DNA of 64,000 nucleotides from Bacteroidales bacterium (GCA_017550525.1 JAFZOU010000050.1:48604-112603); one strand, 5' to 3'. Shown: positions 30,057-39,354, counted from the stretch's first letter. The notes: generated by a model not told the origin, from the sequence alone. Numbers and translations are program-made.

Positions 30057-31811
30057 ATGTCACAGATGCTCACCTACCCGGGGTTTTCCGTGGTTTTCAT
30101 CCAGACTTTCTCCGTTCACCACACCAAGGAGTTCATCCTGCCGGAAGAAGCCCTTACCCAGATGAACAAGGAATATCAGGATTTTGATGAGGAACGCGGG
30201 GTGTCCGTAGAAAAGGCCGATGCCCTGAAGGTTCCCATCGCCTGGGTGGAGCGTGACATAGAGAACCAGATATTCGTGCTGCCGGACAAAAGCCCGCTGG
30301 AGGCGCCTGCATCGGCCAAGAAATGCCTGTTCGGGAAAAAGCGCCGCATCCCTATGAAGGGAAATGTGCGCCGATACAGCCTGAGGGGCTTTGACTTCAC
30401 TATGCCCATTGTCCCCGCAGAGGATGAAGCCATCTATGAGGCCACACTCAAGGGCCACTGTAACGTGGAGATGAACCTTTTCTTCGGCCACACCGTGAGC
30501 ATCACGTACCGTTTCCTCTTTGACGGCCACGCCTGCACTCTTTCCCGCCCGGTCACCACGGACCACATCATCGCCTTCCTCAGCAACTGGCTCAGCGCTG
30601 AATTCTGGTCCCAGGAAGAGGGCGGCGACAAAACCAGCATAGACTACCAGACCCATTTTGCGGTAGACGCAATTTGGCTGGATGCAGACGGCAACCCTCT
30701 GGATAAGCCGGAGTCCATTCCAAACCTTGGCACGGGGCGCAGTTTTGACGGCGTTGCGCTGCGGTACAAGAATTTCATCTATCGGCACTGCTCCCAGTTC
30801 AAGGCAGACACCCCCTTTGAAGAGCGCCGCAGGAACACCCGCCGCTGGAGCAAGATGCCTTTCACCGTTGACAATGACCTCCATTATGCCATGGTGGACG
30901 TGTGGGAAAACATCCAGCACATTGAGCCGGACGGCACGGACCTCTTTGCAACAGACCGCCCTGAGCGCCTCACTGAGGCTCAGATCATAGACCATATCAG
31001 GGATGAGCACAAGAATGAACTGATCGGCCTTCTGTCCCTGTATCCGGAGGAATGGCCTTACCGTGACCCTGCGGCCTATGACGAAGTCTGCGGGGAAAAC
31101 ATAGCAATAGATACTGACGATCTTGTGCTGGCCGGCAGCAGCCTGTGCGTGGTTATAGGCACTTATGGCAGGCGTGGGGCCGGCGAGGAAGGCGTAAACT
31201 GGGTTGAGCACCTGAAGGAACGCGCCCACTACCACGTTTCATGGCCGGAATATCTCCTCATCCTGCAGATGATCCTGGCAAAGAAGTATGTAATCGGCCT
31301 TGCTACGGACACAGTGGTTCTCTCCACCCTCAACGCGGAGAAAAAGTCCTCGCAGGACCTCATTGGAGAAAATGCGGCCCTGTCCATGCGCCTTACAAGG
31401 ATGGTCACGCAGCTGGACGTTGTGAAATACTCCAAATATCCCTCCCATAAGGTTATGTTCGACCGAACAACCGCCCGCCTGGGCCTTAACGAGGACTACG
31501 AGCGCCTTGAAAGCCTGATGGAAAATGTGGACAACAGTCTTCATAACCTGTCGGATTTCAAGTCCATGCGCAGCGAATTCCTACTGAACATAATCCTGGC
31601 CATCATTTCCGTGGCCTCCACCTTCGAGCTGTTCTTCCAGGAGGACGAGATGCCCTTCCTCACCTACTTCGGCTTCGAGAGCAACCGCCTGTCGGCCATC
31701 GTGCTGGCAGTAATAGCCTGTGTCACCATCTTTGCCCTGCTGCTTGTCCTGACAAATTCTGCAAGGAGCATCTGGGAACGTATTAAATCGCTTATTAACT
31801 ATGAAAATTGA
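30057..31811 (+). CDS. Large two-helix membrane protein, unknown, divergent to the kinase operon
   Basis: 584 residues from the ATG behind the promoter. The first ~500 residues are soluble and match nothing I know; features are PLDKPESIPNLGTGRSFDG and a charged helical stretch MVTQLDVVKYSKYPSHKVMF...LESLMENVDNSLHNLSDFKSMR. Two membrane helices end the protein (LLNIILAIISVASTFELFF; LSAIVLAVIACVTIFALLLVL), a hairpin topology like CorA or RMND1-type proteins. The gene shares its control region with the kinase operon, which suggests related function. Its last 11 bases overlap the GNAT gene. Confidence 0.8.
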   Translation: MSQMLTYPGFSVVFIQTFSVHHTKEFILPEEALTQMNKEYQDFDEERGVSVEKADALKVPIAWVERDIENQIFVLPDKSPLEAPASAKKCLFGKKRRIPMKGNVRRYSLRGFDFTMPIVPAEDEAIYEATLKGHCNVEMNLFFGHTVSITYRFLFDGHACTLSRPVTTDHIIAFLSNWLSAEFWSQEEGGDKTSIDYQTHFAVDAIWLDADGNPLDKPESIPNLGTGRSFDGVALRYKNFIYRHCSQFKADTPFEERRRNTRRWSKMPFTVDNDLHYAMVDVWENIQHIEPDGTDLFATDRPERLTEAQIIDHIRDEHKNELIGLLSLYPEEWPYRDPAAYDEVCGENIAIDTDDLVLAGSSLCVVIGTYGRRGAGEEGVNWVEHLKERAHYHVSWPEYLLILQMILAKKYVIGLATDTVVLSTLNAEKKSSQDLIGENAALSMRLTRMVTQLDVVKYSKYPSHKVMFDRTTARLGLNEDYERLESLMENVDNSLHNLSDFKSMRSEFLLNIILAIISVASTFELFFQEDEMPFLTYFGFESNRLSAIVLAVIACVTIFALLLVLTNSARSIWERIKSLINYEN

Positions 31812-32310
31812 AATTGCCAAGGCTAAGGACGCACCGGTTCTGGCCGATATTTTCTTCGGCCACCTTGCAGCACACCCGGAATACATCTCCCACGGAGAGA
31901 TGCAGATGGGCGTCGGTGAGGGCGTCATCCGTGACGGCGTTCTGGTAGCGCAAACCGCCCCTGACGGACGTGAGAAATGGATGCGTTACATCCTGGACCA
32001 CATTGAGGATGAGTCGTATGCAGAGGTCTGGAAGGCGGTCTCTGAGGATGGGGACACCGTTGGTTTTGCCGTGGCCGATATTGAGACGGACGGAGACGCT
32101 CCCTTCGGGATGGTATGCGACGTCCTTGTTAAAGAGGACTTCCGCGGCCACGGCGCCGGAGATGCGCTGCTTCAGACTGCCATCGGCTGGCTTCGCGGGC
32201 GCGGGGTAAGCGGCATCTACCTTGAATCCGGCAAGAACAACCACGCCGCCCACCGCTTCTTCGAAAAGCGGGGCTTCACGCACATATCGGAGATCTACAA
32301 ACTGGCCTGA
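31801..32310 (+). CDS. GNAT family N-acetyltransferase
   Basis: 169 residues, complete. The acetyl-CoA loop is VCDVLVKEDFRGHGAGDALLQTAI (R-G-H-G-A) and motif B is YLESGKNNHAAHRFFEKRGF. Before it comes an N-terminal substrate part with HPEYISHGEMQMGVGEG. Substrate unknown. It overlaps the preceding membrane protein gene by 11 bases and is followed 7 bases later by the PHP phosphatase, so these three share a transcript. Confidence 0.87.
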   Translation: MKIEIAKAKDAPVLADIFFGHLAAHPEYISHGEMQMGVGEGVIRDGVLVAQTAPDGREKWMRYILDHIEDESYAEVWKAVSEDGDTVGFAVADIETDGDAPFGMVCDVLVKEDFRGHGAGDALLQTAIGWLRGRGVSGIYLESGKNNHAAHRFFEKRGFTHISEIYKLA

Positions 32311-32317
32311 CTCTTCC

Positions 32318-32968
32318 ATGATAGATCCGCGCACAGACTGCCATTGCCACATCCTGCCGCTTCTTGACGACGGCTCCAAATGTATGGCGGAATCCGTCCT
32401 CCTTGCCCGTTATCAGGTGAAGTGGGGGTTCCGGAAGGTTGTGTGCACATCTCACAGGGTTGGGAAGTATCCAAATGTTCCGGAGGATGTCATTCGCACC
32501 TGCGATGCCCTCCAGGAGGAACTTGTAAGGCAGAATGTACCTCTTGAACTCACCCCGTCAATGGAATACAGGCTCATCCCTGAAACCTGGCCGGAAACCC
32601 TGGAAAAGGGCTGGCTCCTCCCCTGGGAAGGCAATCACATCCTAATAGAACTCCCCATCCACAAGGCCAGCCGCATTGGGAACATCGTCCCGGAAGATGA
32701 GATCCGGCGCCTTCTGGACATGGGCTACCAGCCTGTCCTTGCGCACCCTGAGCGGTACCTCTACCTTGATATGGACCGTTACCACAGCTTCAAGGAAGCA
32801 GGGGCGCTATTCCAAAGGAATATCGGCTCTGAGGAAGGCCTCTATGGAGAAGCCGTGAGCGTCCGGGCCCAGGCTTTATCGGCCCATAATCTCTTCGACA
32901 CCCAGGGCACGGACCTCCACAATGAGAGTTACGCCCGCTTTTTCAACTCCTTCGGATTCCACGTCTAG
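32318..32968 (+). CDS. CpsB/YwqE-like PHP-domain tyrosine-protein phosphatase
   Basis: 216 residues from the ATG at 32318. The PHP metal motifs are visible: DCHCHILPLLDDGS (residues 7-20), VCTSHRV, EYRL and LAHPERYLYL. This matches the CpsB/CapC/YwqE family, manganese-dependent phosphatases that act on autokinases controlling capsule and exopolysaccharide polymerisation. No capsule genes are adjacent; the nearest regulatory genes are the Ser/Thr kinase operon on the other strand. Confidence 0.88.
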   Translation: MIDPRTDCHCHILPLLDDGSKCMAESVLLARYQVKWGFRKVVCTSHRVGKYPNVPEDVIRTCDALQEELVRQNVPLELTPSMEYRLIPETWPETLEKGWLLPWEGNHILIELPIHKASRIGNIVPEDEIRRLLDMGYQPVLAHPERYLYLDMDRYHSFKEAGALFQRNIGSEEGLYGEAVSVRAQALSAHNLFDTQGTDLHNESYARFFNSFGFHV

Positions 32969-33022
32969 ATTCTTACCTGGACAGTAATATCTCTCCCTCC
33001 GCGCTAATTGTTCTCCCCTTGC

Positions 33023-33130
33023 GGTGGAGGTTAAGTGCTTAATTTACAGCTACTTATAGATGTTTCTACCAGAAAAAGTTCTGGTAGAAACTTTTGTAAT
33101 TACCTGTGTGACAGTAACTTAACCTCCACC
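33023..33130. repeat. MITE-like nested palindrome, copy 1
   Basis: A perfect 13-base terminal inverted repeat (GGTGGAGGTTAAG at 33023-33035; CTTAACCTCCACC at 33118-33130) encloses an inner palindrome GTTTCTACCAGAA / TTCTGGTAGAAAC (33062-33091). A second element with nearly the same ends but an unrelated inner palindrome is at 49453-49560. The sequence left of it (33014-33022) recurs inverted with part of the end at 56110-56126. Confidence 0.8.
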
Positions 33131-33150
33131 ATGTCCGCTGCGAGCGTGCT

Positions 33151-33250
33151 GGGCAGCCCGTGACACAAAAACGCCCGTTTTTGTGTCCGTAGATGTCCCG
33201 GAGGGCAGCGCGTAACACAAATAACGCCATTTTTGTGTTACCAGCTGCCC
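33151..33250. repeat. Two hairpins of the GGGCAGC-ACACAAA family
   Basis: Unit 1 has GACACAAAAAC / GTTTTTGTGTC (33162-33187). Unit 2 has GTAACACAAA / TTTGTGTTAC inside GGGCAGC / GCTGCCC (33203-33250). Both begin GGGCAGC-CGT. Related units occur in-frame in the methyltransferase gene at 50624-50723. The gap 32969-33269 holds nothing else I can name. Confidence 0.75.
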
Positions 33251-33269
33251 TGATTCTGAATTAAATGGT

Positions 33270-33277
33270 TATATTTG
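33270..33277 (+). promoter_or_regulatory. -7 promoter box of the DUF3810 gene
   Basis: TATATTTG, 30 bases before the ATG at 33308. Confidence 0.6.
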
Positions 33278-33307
33278 GATCAGGTAAATAGGTTTATATG
33301 TAACAAA

Positions 33308-34354
33308 ATGAAGAAGAAGACCATCATAGGGCTTGTCCTTCTTGCATTCTGCCTTCTTTGCCGGTTCTCCCGGGAAGTGGCGGACTTTTATGCCCAGCAC
33401 CTTTATCCTGGTATCTGCACCGTTCTTTCCTGGCTTGGAGCAAGGCTTCCTTTTTCCCTGGAAGAGATAGTGGTGCTGGCTTTTGTGGTTACCTTTGTGG
33501 ATATTCTGGTTAAAGCCATCAAGCACAAGGAGGGATTCCTCCGCTGGCTAGGCAGGACGGCTGTGGTGGCCATGTGGCTCTACGTCTGGTTCTATATGGG
33601 CTGGGGGAACAATTACTACAGGACGGGCCTGTATGAGTGGAACGGTATTCGGAAGGTAAAGTTTGAGAAAGAGGCGTTCACAAGGTTCCTTACGGATTAT
33701 ACCGCGCAGCTCAACAGGGCGGCCGATGAAGCCGATGGATTTGATCCCGAAATCCAGGAGTTCGAGATCCGGGCCTTCTATTCCGATTATGTCACTTCCT
33801 ACGGATACGCCGCCCTGCATAAGTGGCAGCACATCAAGAAGCCTATCCTCAGTCCTCTTTTTTCGGCCGTTGTAGTACATGGGTATATGGGCCCCTTCTT
33901 CTGCGAATCCCAGGTTAACCGCTCTCTGCTGGAGCATGAGTACCCCTATGTTGCCGCTCATGAGATGGGACATCTTGCCGGGATTACCAGTGAGGCGGAA
34001 GCAAGTTACTGGGGCTTTGAGTGCTGCCGGCGGTCCGGGAACGCTTCTGTCCGGTACAGCGGTTACCTCTCAATCCTGTCTTATGTCCTATCCAATGCAC
34101 GCTATCTCCTCACAGAAGAAGAATACAACCAGTTCACGGACTCAATCTGTGATAAAGCCAAGACTGATTATACAGCCTCCCGCGAATACTGGAAGGGCAA
34201 GAAAGTCAAGTGGATAGAAAGCACCCAAAGGTGGTTCTTCAACCTTTTCCTCCGCTCAAACGGAGTCGCAGAAGGTGTGAAGGACTACTTTGGAGTGGTA
34301 GGCATGATAATGACTATGGACGCTCACAGACAGGCGGAACTCGTGGAGATATGA
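33308..34354 (+). CDS. DUF3810 family membrane protein, metallopeptidase-like
   Basis: 348 residues from the ATG at 33308. Two or three membrane helices lie in the first ~110 residues (IIGLVLLAFCLLCRF, LEEIVVLAFVVTFVDIL, AVVAMWLYVWFYMGW). The soluble part has HEMGHLAGITSEAEASYWGF, which carries an HExxH-type zinc site (HEMGH) with a later Glu, as in gluzincins. Bacteroidota proteins of this family have no proven substrate. The gene is alone and converges on the EamA exporter gene. Confidence 0.82.
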   Translation: MKKKTIIGLVLLAFCLLCRFSREVADFYAQHLYPGICTVLSWLGARLPFSLEEIVVLAFVVTFVDILVKAIKHKEGFLRWLGRTAVVAMWLYVWFYMGWGNNYYRTGLYEWNGIRKVKFEKEAFTRFLTDYTAQLNRAADEADGFDPEIQEFEIRAFYSDYVTSYGYAALHKWQHIKKPILSPLFSAVVVHGYMGPFFCESQVNRSLLEHEYPYVAAHEMGHLAGITSEAEASYWGFECCRRSGNASVRYSGYLSILSYVLSNARYLLTEEEYNQFTDSICDKAKTDYTASREYWKGKKVKWIESTQRWFFNLFLRSNGVAEGVKDYFGVVGMIMTMDAHRQAELVEI

Positions 34355-34421
34355 AGAAACTGCCCAACATATAGCTGGTTTGTTCCTGGCGGGCAGTATA
34401 TTGCGTGCCGGTTTCTGACCG

Positions 34422-35330
34422 TTATTTCGGGGTCACTTTGGCAGCACGGCTCCTGCTCACAAGGATCACACCTCCAACTATGGCGGCAGCGGCAACTACC
34501 TTCTGCCAGGTAATGACGTCCAGACCAGTCCATATGCTCACAATGGTGGCTATGACGGGAGATAGGTAGTTGTACATACTTACCAGTGTGGGCCTGATGA
34601 ACTTCTGGCCGTAGGGAATGAGGTAATACGCAATCACCGTTGCAAAGACTATGAGATAGCCAATCTCCCAGCGCACCAGGGAGGGAATTGCGGCGTAGTC
34701 CGTAGTGACAAGCCCTTTGGCCGATAAAGGAAGCGAGTACAGCAGCGAAAACAGGAACGCCCACTTCATAAATGTCACAACGCTATACTTGGAGATAATG
34801 GGCCGGAATATTCCGAGGTACATTGAGAAGGTGAGGCTGTTCAGGAGCAACAACACAAGACCAAGAGGGGTTGTGGCCGATGCACCTCCTCCGTGAACTG
34901 AATTGAAAATGAGAAACAGCACTCCGGCAAGGCTAATGGCAACGCCCCCTGCCTTCTTCCCGGTAATTGGCTCTCCCACAAAGAGGAAGGCGAAGAGCAT
35001 AGTGAATATGGGCCCTAAAGTACCCAGGATTGCGGAGTCTATGGCCGTAGCCATTGTGATTCCCACAAGGAATGTGGTCTGAGTAGCAAAAAGCCCCAGG
35101 AACGACGCCAGGGCAATCTTCCACATGTCTCCCTTATCAATCTTCTCTTTTGGCAAGAACAGGGACATTATCCAGAAGGCGGCCGATGCCCCGATGGCCC
35201 TCAGAGTGAAAAGCACAAACGGAGACACCACCTCAGAGTTGGCGATGTCCTTGCACAGCACCACATTCAGTCCGAATATGGTGTACGCCGCCGCAATGGA
35301 CAGATGTCCCTTTAGTGAATCAGATGCCAT
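34422..35330 (-). CDS. EamA/DMT-family exporter
   Basis: 302 residues from the ATG at 35330, chosen because a TAAGTTTG box lies just upstream and the family starts right before the first helix. Ten hydrophobic segments in two EamA repeats can be followed (HLSIAAAYTIFGLNVVL to VVAAAAIVGGVILVS). Such carriers export amino acids, purines or other metabolites across the inner membrane; the substrate is not readable. The longer frame to 35405 adds a hydrophilic, unlikely N-terminus. Confidence 0.85.
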   Translation of the reverse strand: MASDSLKGHLSIAAAYTIFGLNVVLCKDIANSEVVSPFVLFTLRAIGASAAFWIMSLFLPKEKIDKGDMWKIALASFLGLFATQTTFLVGITMATAIDSAILGTLGPIFTMLFAFLFVGEPITGKKAGGVAISLAGVLFLIFNSVHGGGASATTPLGLVLLLLNSLTFSMYLGIFRPIISKYSVVTFMKWAFLFSLLYSLPLSAKGLVTTDYAAIPSLVRWEIGYLIVFATVIAYYLIPYGQKFIRPTLVSMYNYLSPVIATIVSIWTGLDVITWQKVVAAAAIVGGVILVSRSRAAKVTPK

Positions 35331-35338
35331 AGCAAGTG

Positions 35339-35346
35339 CAAACTTA
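35339..35346 (-). promoter_or_regulatory. Possible -7 box of the EamA gene
   Basis: TAAGTTTG on the minus strand, only 8 bases before the ATG, so the leader would be very short. Confidence 0.4.
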
Positions 35347-35418
35347 CTCTTTTCCCAACATTTTTCCAACCATTTCGCCTCCTGACACGTAAGTTCCTGA
35401 CTCACAGCACGTTATACA

Positions 35419-35448
35419 AAATCGGGTGCACCGCGAAGTGCACCCGAT
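35419..35448 (-). terminator. Terminator after hsp20
   Basis: AATCGGGTGCAC / GTGCACCCGATT, a 12-base perfect stem with a 6-base loop, followed on the minus strand by TTTTG. It lies 45 bases after the hsp20 stop. Confidence 0.75.
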
Positions 35449-35493
35449 TATACGTATTTGGCTGATAGTTAGCAGTTTACGCGCCAGAGGCGG

Positions 35494-35928
35494 TTATTGG
35501 ATAGCAATCTGCTTGATGGCTTCGGCCTTCTGGATTTTCTCCTTCTTGGGGATATGGACGTTCAGAACGCCTTTCTCCACCTTGGCCTCAATCTTTTCTG
35601 CGTCAACATCGTCAGGAAGAAGCAGCGTCTGCTGGAATTTCTCATAGGAGAACTCGCGGCGGAGATATCGGCCATGCTTTTTACCCTCCTTGTTCTCCGA
35701 CTTCTTTTCCATCTCGATATGGAGGTTGTTGTCTTCATCGACGTGGACCCTGAAGTCTTCCTTGTCTAAACCAGGAGCGGCCAGTTCAACCTCATACTCC
35801 TTCTCGTTCTCAATTACATTGATGGCAGGGGCCGTATAAGTGGGCCTTTCCATCCAGCTGTTGTCGAAAAAGTCATTGAAAATGTCCGGCAGCCAGTTGT
35901 CACTATTCCTTCTAATCATCGGTAACAT
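35494..35928 (-). CDS. Hsp20 family small heat-shock protein
   Basis: 144 residues, normal length. It starts MLPMIRRNSDNWLPDIFNDFF as Bacteroidota Hsp20 proteins do, then the alpha-crystallin domain (VIENEKEYEVELAAPGLDKEDFRVHVDEDNNLHI ... KVEKGVLNVHIPKKE) and the C-terminal IxI-like IQKAEAIKQI. It holds unfolding proteins without ATP. It lies downstream of clpX with a hairpin-rich gap between them and has its own terminator. Confidence 0.93.
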   Translation of the reverse strand: MLPMIRRNSDNWLPDIFNDFFDNSWMERPTYTAPAINVIENEKEYEVELAAPGLDKEDFRVHVDEDNNLHIEMEKKSENKEGKKHGRYLRREFSYEKFQQTLLLPDDVDAEKIEAKVEKGVLNVHIPKKEKIQKAEAIKQIAIQ

Positions 35929-36034
35929 AACTCAAAAACTTTAATCGTTCCGGTTTTGGGAGTGTCCCTATTTCCGGGGCTCTTTCTAAGGGCCGATTAA
36001 AGGAATTGCAAAGCCGGGACCACAGCAAAAAAGA

Positions 36035-36087
36035 TGGACTTTTTGTCACCAGAAGGTGCCAGAAAGTCCATTTTGTGACAAAAAGTC
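36035..36087. repeat. Overlapping alternative hairpins between clpX and hsp20
   Basis: GACTTTTTGTCAC (36037-36049) pairs with GTGACAAAAAGTC (36075-36087), 13 bases perfect. The overlapping TGGACTTT (36035-36042) can instead pair with AAAGTCCA (36063-36070). The two foldings exclude each other. It stands 20 bases after the clpX stop. Confidence 0.7.
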
Positions 36088-36107
36088 AACGGCTGCCAGT
36101 GGAGGAA

Positions 36108-37325
36108 TCACTGTTCCAGGCGGGCCTTGGCGTAGTCCACGGTGAGGTGGAAGACCTTTTTACGGGATGAGGGAGCCTCAAACATAGCATCTCCCATGAT
36201 ACGCTCGCAGATGCTGCGGAGCCCGCGGGCGCCGAGCTTGTTCTTAATGGATGTGTCCACAATGAGATCGAGGACCGCTGGCTCTATCTCAAGCTTCATC
36301 CCGTCAATCTCGAAGAGTTTCTGGTACTGCTTGAGGAGGGCGTTTTTTGGCTCCGTAAGGATGCGCTTCAGGGAATCCCTGTCAAGCTGGTCAAGGAAAG
36401 TGACCAGCGGCAGGCGCCCAACAATCTCAGGTATGAGGCCATAGGCCCTGAGGTCCATGGCATCTACGTACTGCAGGAGATTTTCCTTTGCTATACGCTG
36501 CTTCTCCTCTGCGCCAAAGCCTATGATCTGAGTGTTCTTCCTCTGTGCAATATGCCTCTCAATACCTTCAAAGGCGCCTCCGCAGATAAAGAGGATGTTC
36601 TGGGTATTGACGTGGATAAACTCCTGTTCAGGGTGCTTGCGGCCGCCCTTTGGAGGGACATTCACTATGCTTCCCTCAAGGAGTTTTAGCATTGCCTGCT
36701 GAACACCTTCTCCGGAAACGTCGCGGGTGATGGAAGGGTTGTCGCTCTTACGGGCAATCTTGTCTATCTCATCGATGAACACAATGCCGCGCTCTGCCTT
36801 CTGGAGATCAAAATCGGCCTCCTGCAAAAGACGTGTCAGGATGCTCTCAACGTCCTCTCCCACGTAACCAGCCTCCGTGAGAACAGTAGCGTCCACGATG
36901 GTGAACGGAACGTCCAGCATCTTGGCGATGGTGCGTGCAAGGAGGGTTTTACCGGTGCCGGTGGGGCCAACAAGGAGGATGTTGCTCTTTTCCAGCTCCA
37001 CGCCGTCATGAGGCTTATCAATGAGATTGTGCTGAACCCTCTTGTAGTGGTTGTAAACGGCAACGGAGAGCACCTTTTTGGCGCGGTCCTGGCCAATCAC
37101 ATACTGGTCCAGATAGTCCTTGATCTCCTGGGGCTTTGGGCACTTGCCAAAAGAGGCCGATGCAGCCTTCCGGGCCTGCGAACCCTGGATTTCCTTCACG
37201 TAATCTGCGGCAAGGGTGGCACAGTCACTGCAGATGTAGCCATCCACGCCCTGCAGAAGGAACGGGACCTCGGAGTCCGGCCTTCCGCAGAACATGCAGT
37301 GATTATGAGGTTTCTTACCTGCCAT
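36108..37325 (-). CDS. clpX: ATP-dependent protease ATP-binding subunit ClpX
   Basis: 405 residues from the ATG at 37325, which overlaps the clpP stop by one base (TAATG). A C4 zinc-binding domain ([10 protein letters not shown]...CSDC) is followed by the AAA+ domain with [20 protein letters not shown] and the sensor/arginine regions, and pore loop GYVGEDVES. It unfolds tagged proteins and feeds them to ClpP. The order tig-clpP-clpX on one strand is the classic chaperone/protease operon. Confidence 0.95.
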   Translation of the reverse strand: MAGKKPHNHCMFCGRPDSEVPFLLQGVDGYICSDCATLAADYVKEIQGSQARKAASASFGKCPKPQEIKDYLDQYVIGQDRAKKVLSVAVYNHYKRVQHNLIDKPHDGVELEKSNILLVGPTGTGKTLLARTIAKMLDVPFTIVDATVLTEAGYVGEDVESILTRLLQEADFDLQKAERGIVFIDEIDKIARKSDNPSITRDVSGEGVQQAMLKLLEGSIVNVPPKGGRKHPEQEFIHVNTQNILFICGGAFEGIERHIAQRKNTQIIGFGAEEKQRIAKENLLQYVDAMDLRAYGLIPEIVGRLPLVTFLDQLDRDSLKRILTEPKNALLKQYQKLFEIDGMKLEIEPAVLDLIVDTSIKNKLGARGLRSICERIMGDAMFEAPSSRKKVFHLTVDYAKARLEQ

Positions 37326-37990
37326 TATTTGCGCTTGCGAAGGATTTCGTCTACCATACCGTACTCCAGGGCCTCCTGGGCGGTCATCCAATAATCACGC
37401 TCTCCGTCCTCTGCCACCTTCTTGTAAGGCTTTCCGGTGTGCTCGGAGATAATGGTGAAGAGTTCCGTACGGGTTTTCTCAATCTCCTTTGCGGCAATGA
37501 GGATTTCAGTTGCCTGGCCCTGGGCGCCGCCAAGGGGCTGGTGGATGAGGACGCGGCTGTGAGGAAGAGCGGAACGCTTTCCCTTCTCACCGGCGCACAG
37601 AAGCACGGAACCCATTGAGGCTGCCATACCGGTGCAGACGGTTGCTACATCTGGCTGCACGAGCTGCATGGTGTCATAGATGGCAAGGCCGCTATGGACC
37701 TGGCCGCCGGGAGTGTTGAGATACATGGTAATATCGGCACCCGGATCCTTGGAAGCAAGGAAAAGCAGCTGGGCCTGGATGATGTTGGCTACGTCGTCAT
37801 CGATGGGAACTCCCAGGAAAACGATGCGGTCCATCATGAGGCGGCTGAAAACGTCCATCTGGGCAACATTCAGCTGACGCTCTTCCGTAATTGTAGGATT
37901 GATGTATCCGTCATAAACCGACGAATAACGAGAAAGGGTCATCGAACTGATGCCCCTCCCCTTCACTGCAAACTTTTCAAAATCAGTCAT
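37325..37990 (-). CDS. clpP: ATP-dependent Clp protease proteolytic subunit
   Basis: 221 residues. The catalytic triad is Ser in GMAASMGS, His in [10 protein letters not shown] and Asp in ERDYWM. The N-terminal extension [24 protein letters not shown] is typical for Bacteroidota. It forms the barrel protease partner of ClpX, whose start overlaps its stop. It starts 12 bases after the tig stop. Confidence 0.95.
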   Translation of the reverse strand: MTDFEKFAVKGRGISSMTLSRYSSVYDGYINPTITEERQLNVAQMDVFSRLMMDRIVFLGVPIDDDVANIIQAQLLFLASKDPGADITMYLNTPGGQVHSGLAIYDTMQLVQPDVATVCTGMAASMGSVLLCAGEKGKRSALPHSRVLIHQPLGGAQGQATEILIAAKEIEKTRTELFTIISEHTGKPYKKVAEDGERDYWMTAQEALEYGMVDEILRKRK

Positions 37991-38002
37991 AAACTGAAGT
38001 TT

Positions 38003-39319
38003 TTACTTTAATTCCCTGAATTTCTCCATGGAGATTTTCTTGTTCTGGAGGGTGATTTCCTCACGGACACGGGCGATAGCGGCGTTGTCCTCGCACTGCT
38101 CCTCAAGACGACGATACTGGTTCTGGTCCTGGAGGACGTTCTCTGCAGAAGACTCGATGATGTTCTGGGGAACACCGCCCATTCCGTACATTGCATACTG
38201 GTATGCAACATAGGAAAGAGCAGCCTGCTTGACATCCTCACGGGTAACCTTCAGATTGAACTTCTGCATGATGTAGCCGCGGACAAGCTGCCACTTGAAG
38301 TCCTCTATGAATGAAGGGAACTCCTTCTCTACCTGGTCTGCAGAGAACTTGCCCTCATTCACGTATACCAGCCACCTCTTGAGGAATGCCTCAGGGAGTT
38401 CAAGGCCTGCCTTCTGGACAAAATAGTTGCGGACATCGGTACCGAAGCGGTAGTTGGCATCCTGCTCATGGGAAGCCTTGATACGCTCCACGATCTTCTC
38501 CTCAAACTGCTCCTCGGTGGTAACTGCGCCCTCTCCGAACATCTTGTCCCAGGTTTCCTGGTTGGCTTCTGCCGCTACGAAAGTCTTGACGTTCACAACG
38601 GTGAAGTTGAACATGGGATCAAGGCTTGCAAGCTGGGCTTTGTCCACCTTTAGCATTGCAGCGCGGTCTGTTTCATTGGTGAAGGCGGCGTTTACGTCCA
38701 TCTGGAATTTGTCGCCAGCCTTCTTGCCGATGAAAGCGCCACGTGCTTCCTCCGCCACCTGCGCGATGGAAACATACACGCCCTCTGCCTTGTGACCCTC
38801 ATTCTCTATATCGGCCACAATGTAGTCATTCTCTCCGGCCTTCTTGCCTTCCTGGAGGGAACCGTACTGCTGGAGCATCTGGTCACGGGTGGCCTTCTTC
38901 TCTGCGGCGGTGATGTTGATGTCGTAGTAGACAACTTTGTCCTCCTTATTGACCTCGAAATTAATCTCAGGAGTCTGGGCGATGTCAAACTTGAAGGTGA
39001 AGTCCTTACCGGCTTCCCATGCAAGCTGGGGCTGGTCCTCTGAAGGCATAGGCTCACCAACTACGCGGATTTTCTCTTCCTTGATGAAGGAGTCTAGGGA
39101 ATCACCCACCATTCCGTTAACGCTCTCATAGAGGGCCTGGTCTCCATACATACGCTGAATAAGGCCGATAGGTGCCATTCCACGGCGAAAACCTTTGATA
39201 TCGGCCTTGCGGCGGTACTCATTGAGGCGCTTTTTCAGCGGCTCTGCGTAGTCTGCTGCCGCAATCTCGATGGTTACCTGATAGTTCAGGGCATCGGGCT
39301 GGTTTTTAGTTACGTTCAT
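38003..39319 (-). CDS. tig: Trigger factor
   Basis: 438 residues from the ATG at 39319. The longer frame to 39385 runs across the promoter. The N-terminal ribosome-binding domain (LNEYRRKADIKGFRRGMAPIGLIQRMYG, the GFRxGxxP signature) is clear, followed by a middle region less like a classical FKBP domain and a helical C-terminal chaperone arm. It folds nascent chains at the ribosome exit. Promoter TATCTTTG at 39362-39355 probably drives tig-clpP-clpX. Confidence 0.92.
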   Translation of the reverse strand: MNVTKNQPDALNYQVTIEIAAADYAEPLKKRLNEYRRKADIKGFRRGMAPIGLIQRMYGDQALYESVNGMVGDSLDSFIKEEKIRVVGEPMPSEDQPQLAWEAGKDFTFKFDIAQTPEINFEVNKEDKVVYYDINITAAEKKATRDQMLQQYGSLQEGKKAGENDYIVADIENEGHKAEGVYVSIAQVAEEARGAFIGKKAGDKFQMDVNAAFTNETDRAAMLKVDKAQLASLDPMFNFTVVNVKTFVAAEANQETWDKMFGEGAVTTEEQFEEKIVERIKASHEQDANYRFGTDVRNYFVQKAGLELPEAFLKRWLVYVNEGKFSADQVEKEFPSFIEDFKWQLVRGYIMQKFNLKVTREDVKQAALSYVAYQYAMYGMGGVPQNIIESSAENVLQDQNQYRRLEEQCEDNAAIARVREEITLQNKKISMEKFRELK

Positions 39320-39354
39320 AGTTATATTATTATTTATTATTTCTTTTGGGGCGG

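Noticed and set aside
33023-33130. Integron attC-like site (GTTAAGT and ACTTAAC near the ends)
   Set aside because: The order of the core-like words is opposite to R''...R' of attC, both stems are perfect rather than bulged, and no integron integrase or cassette row is present.
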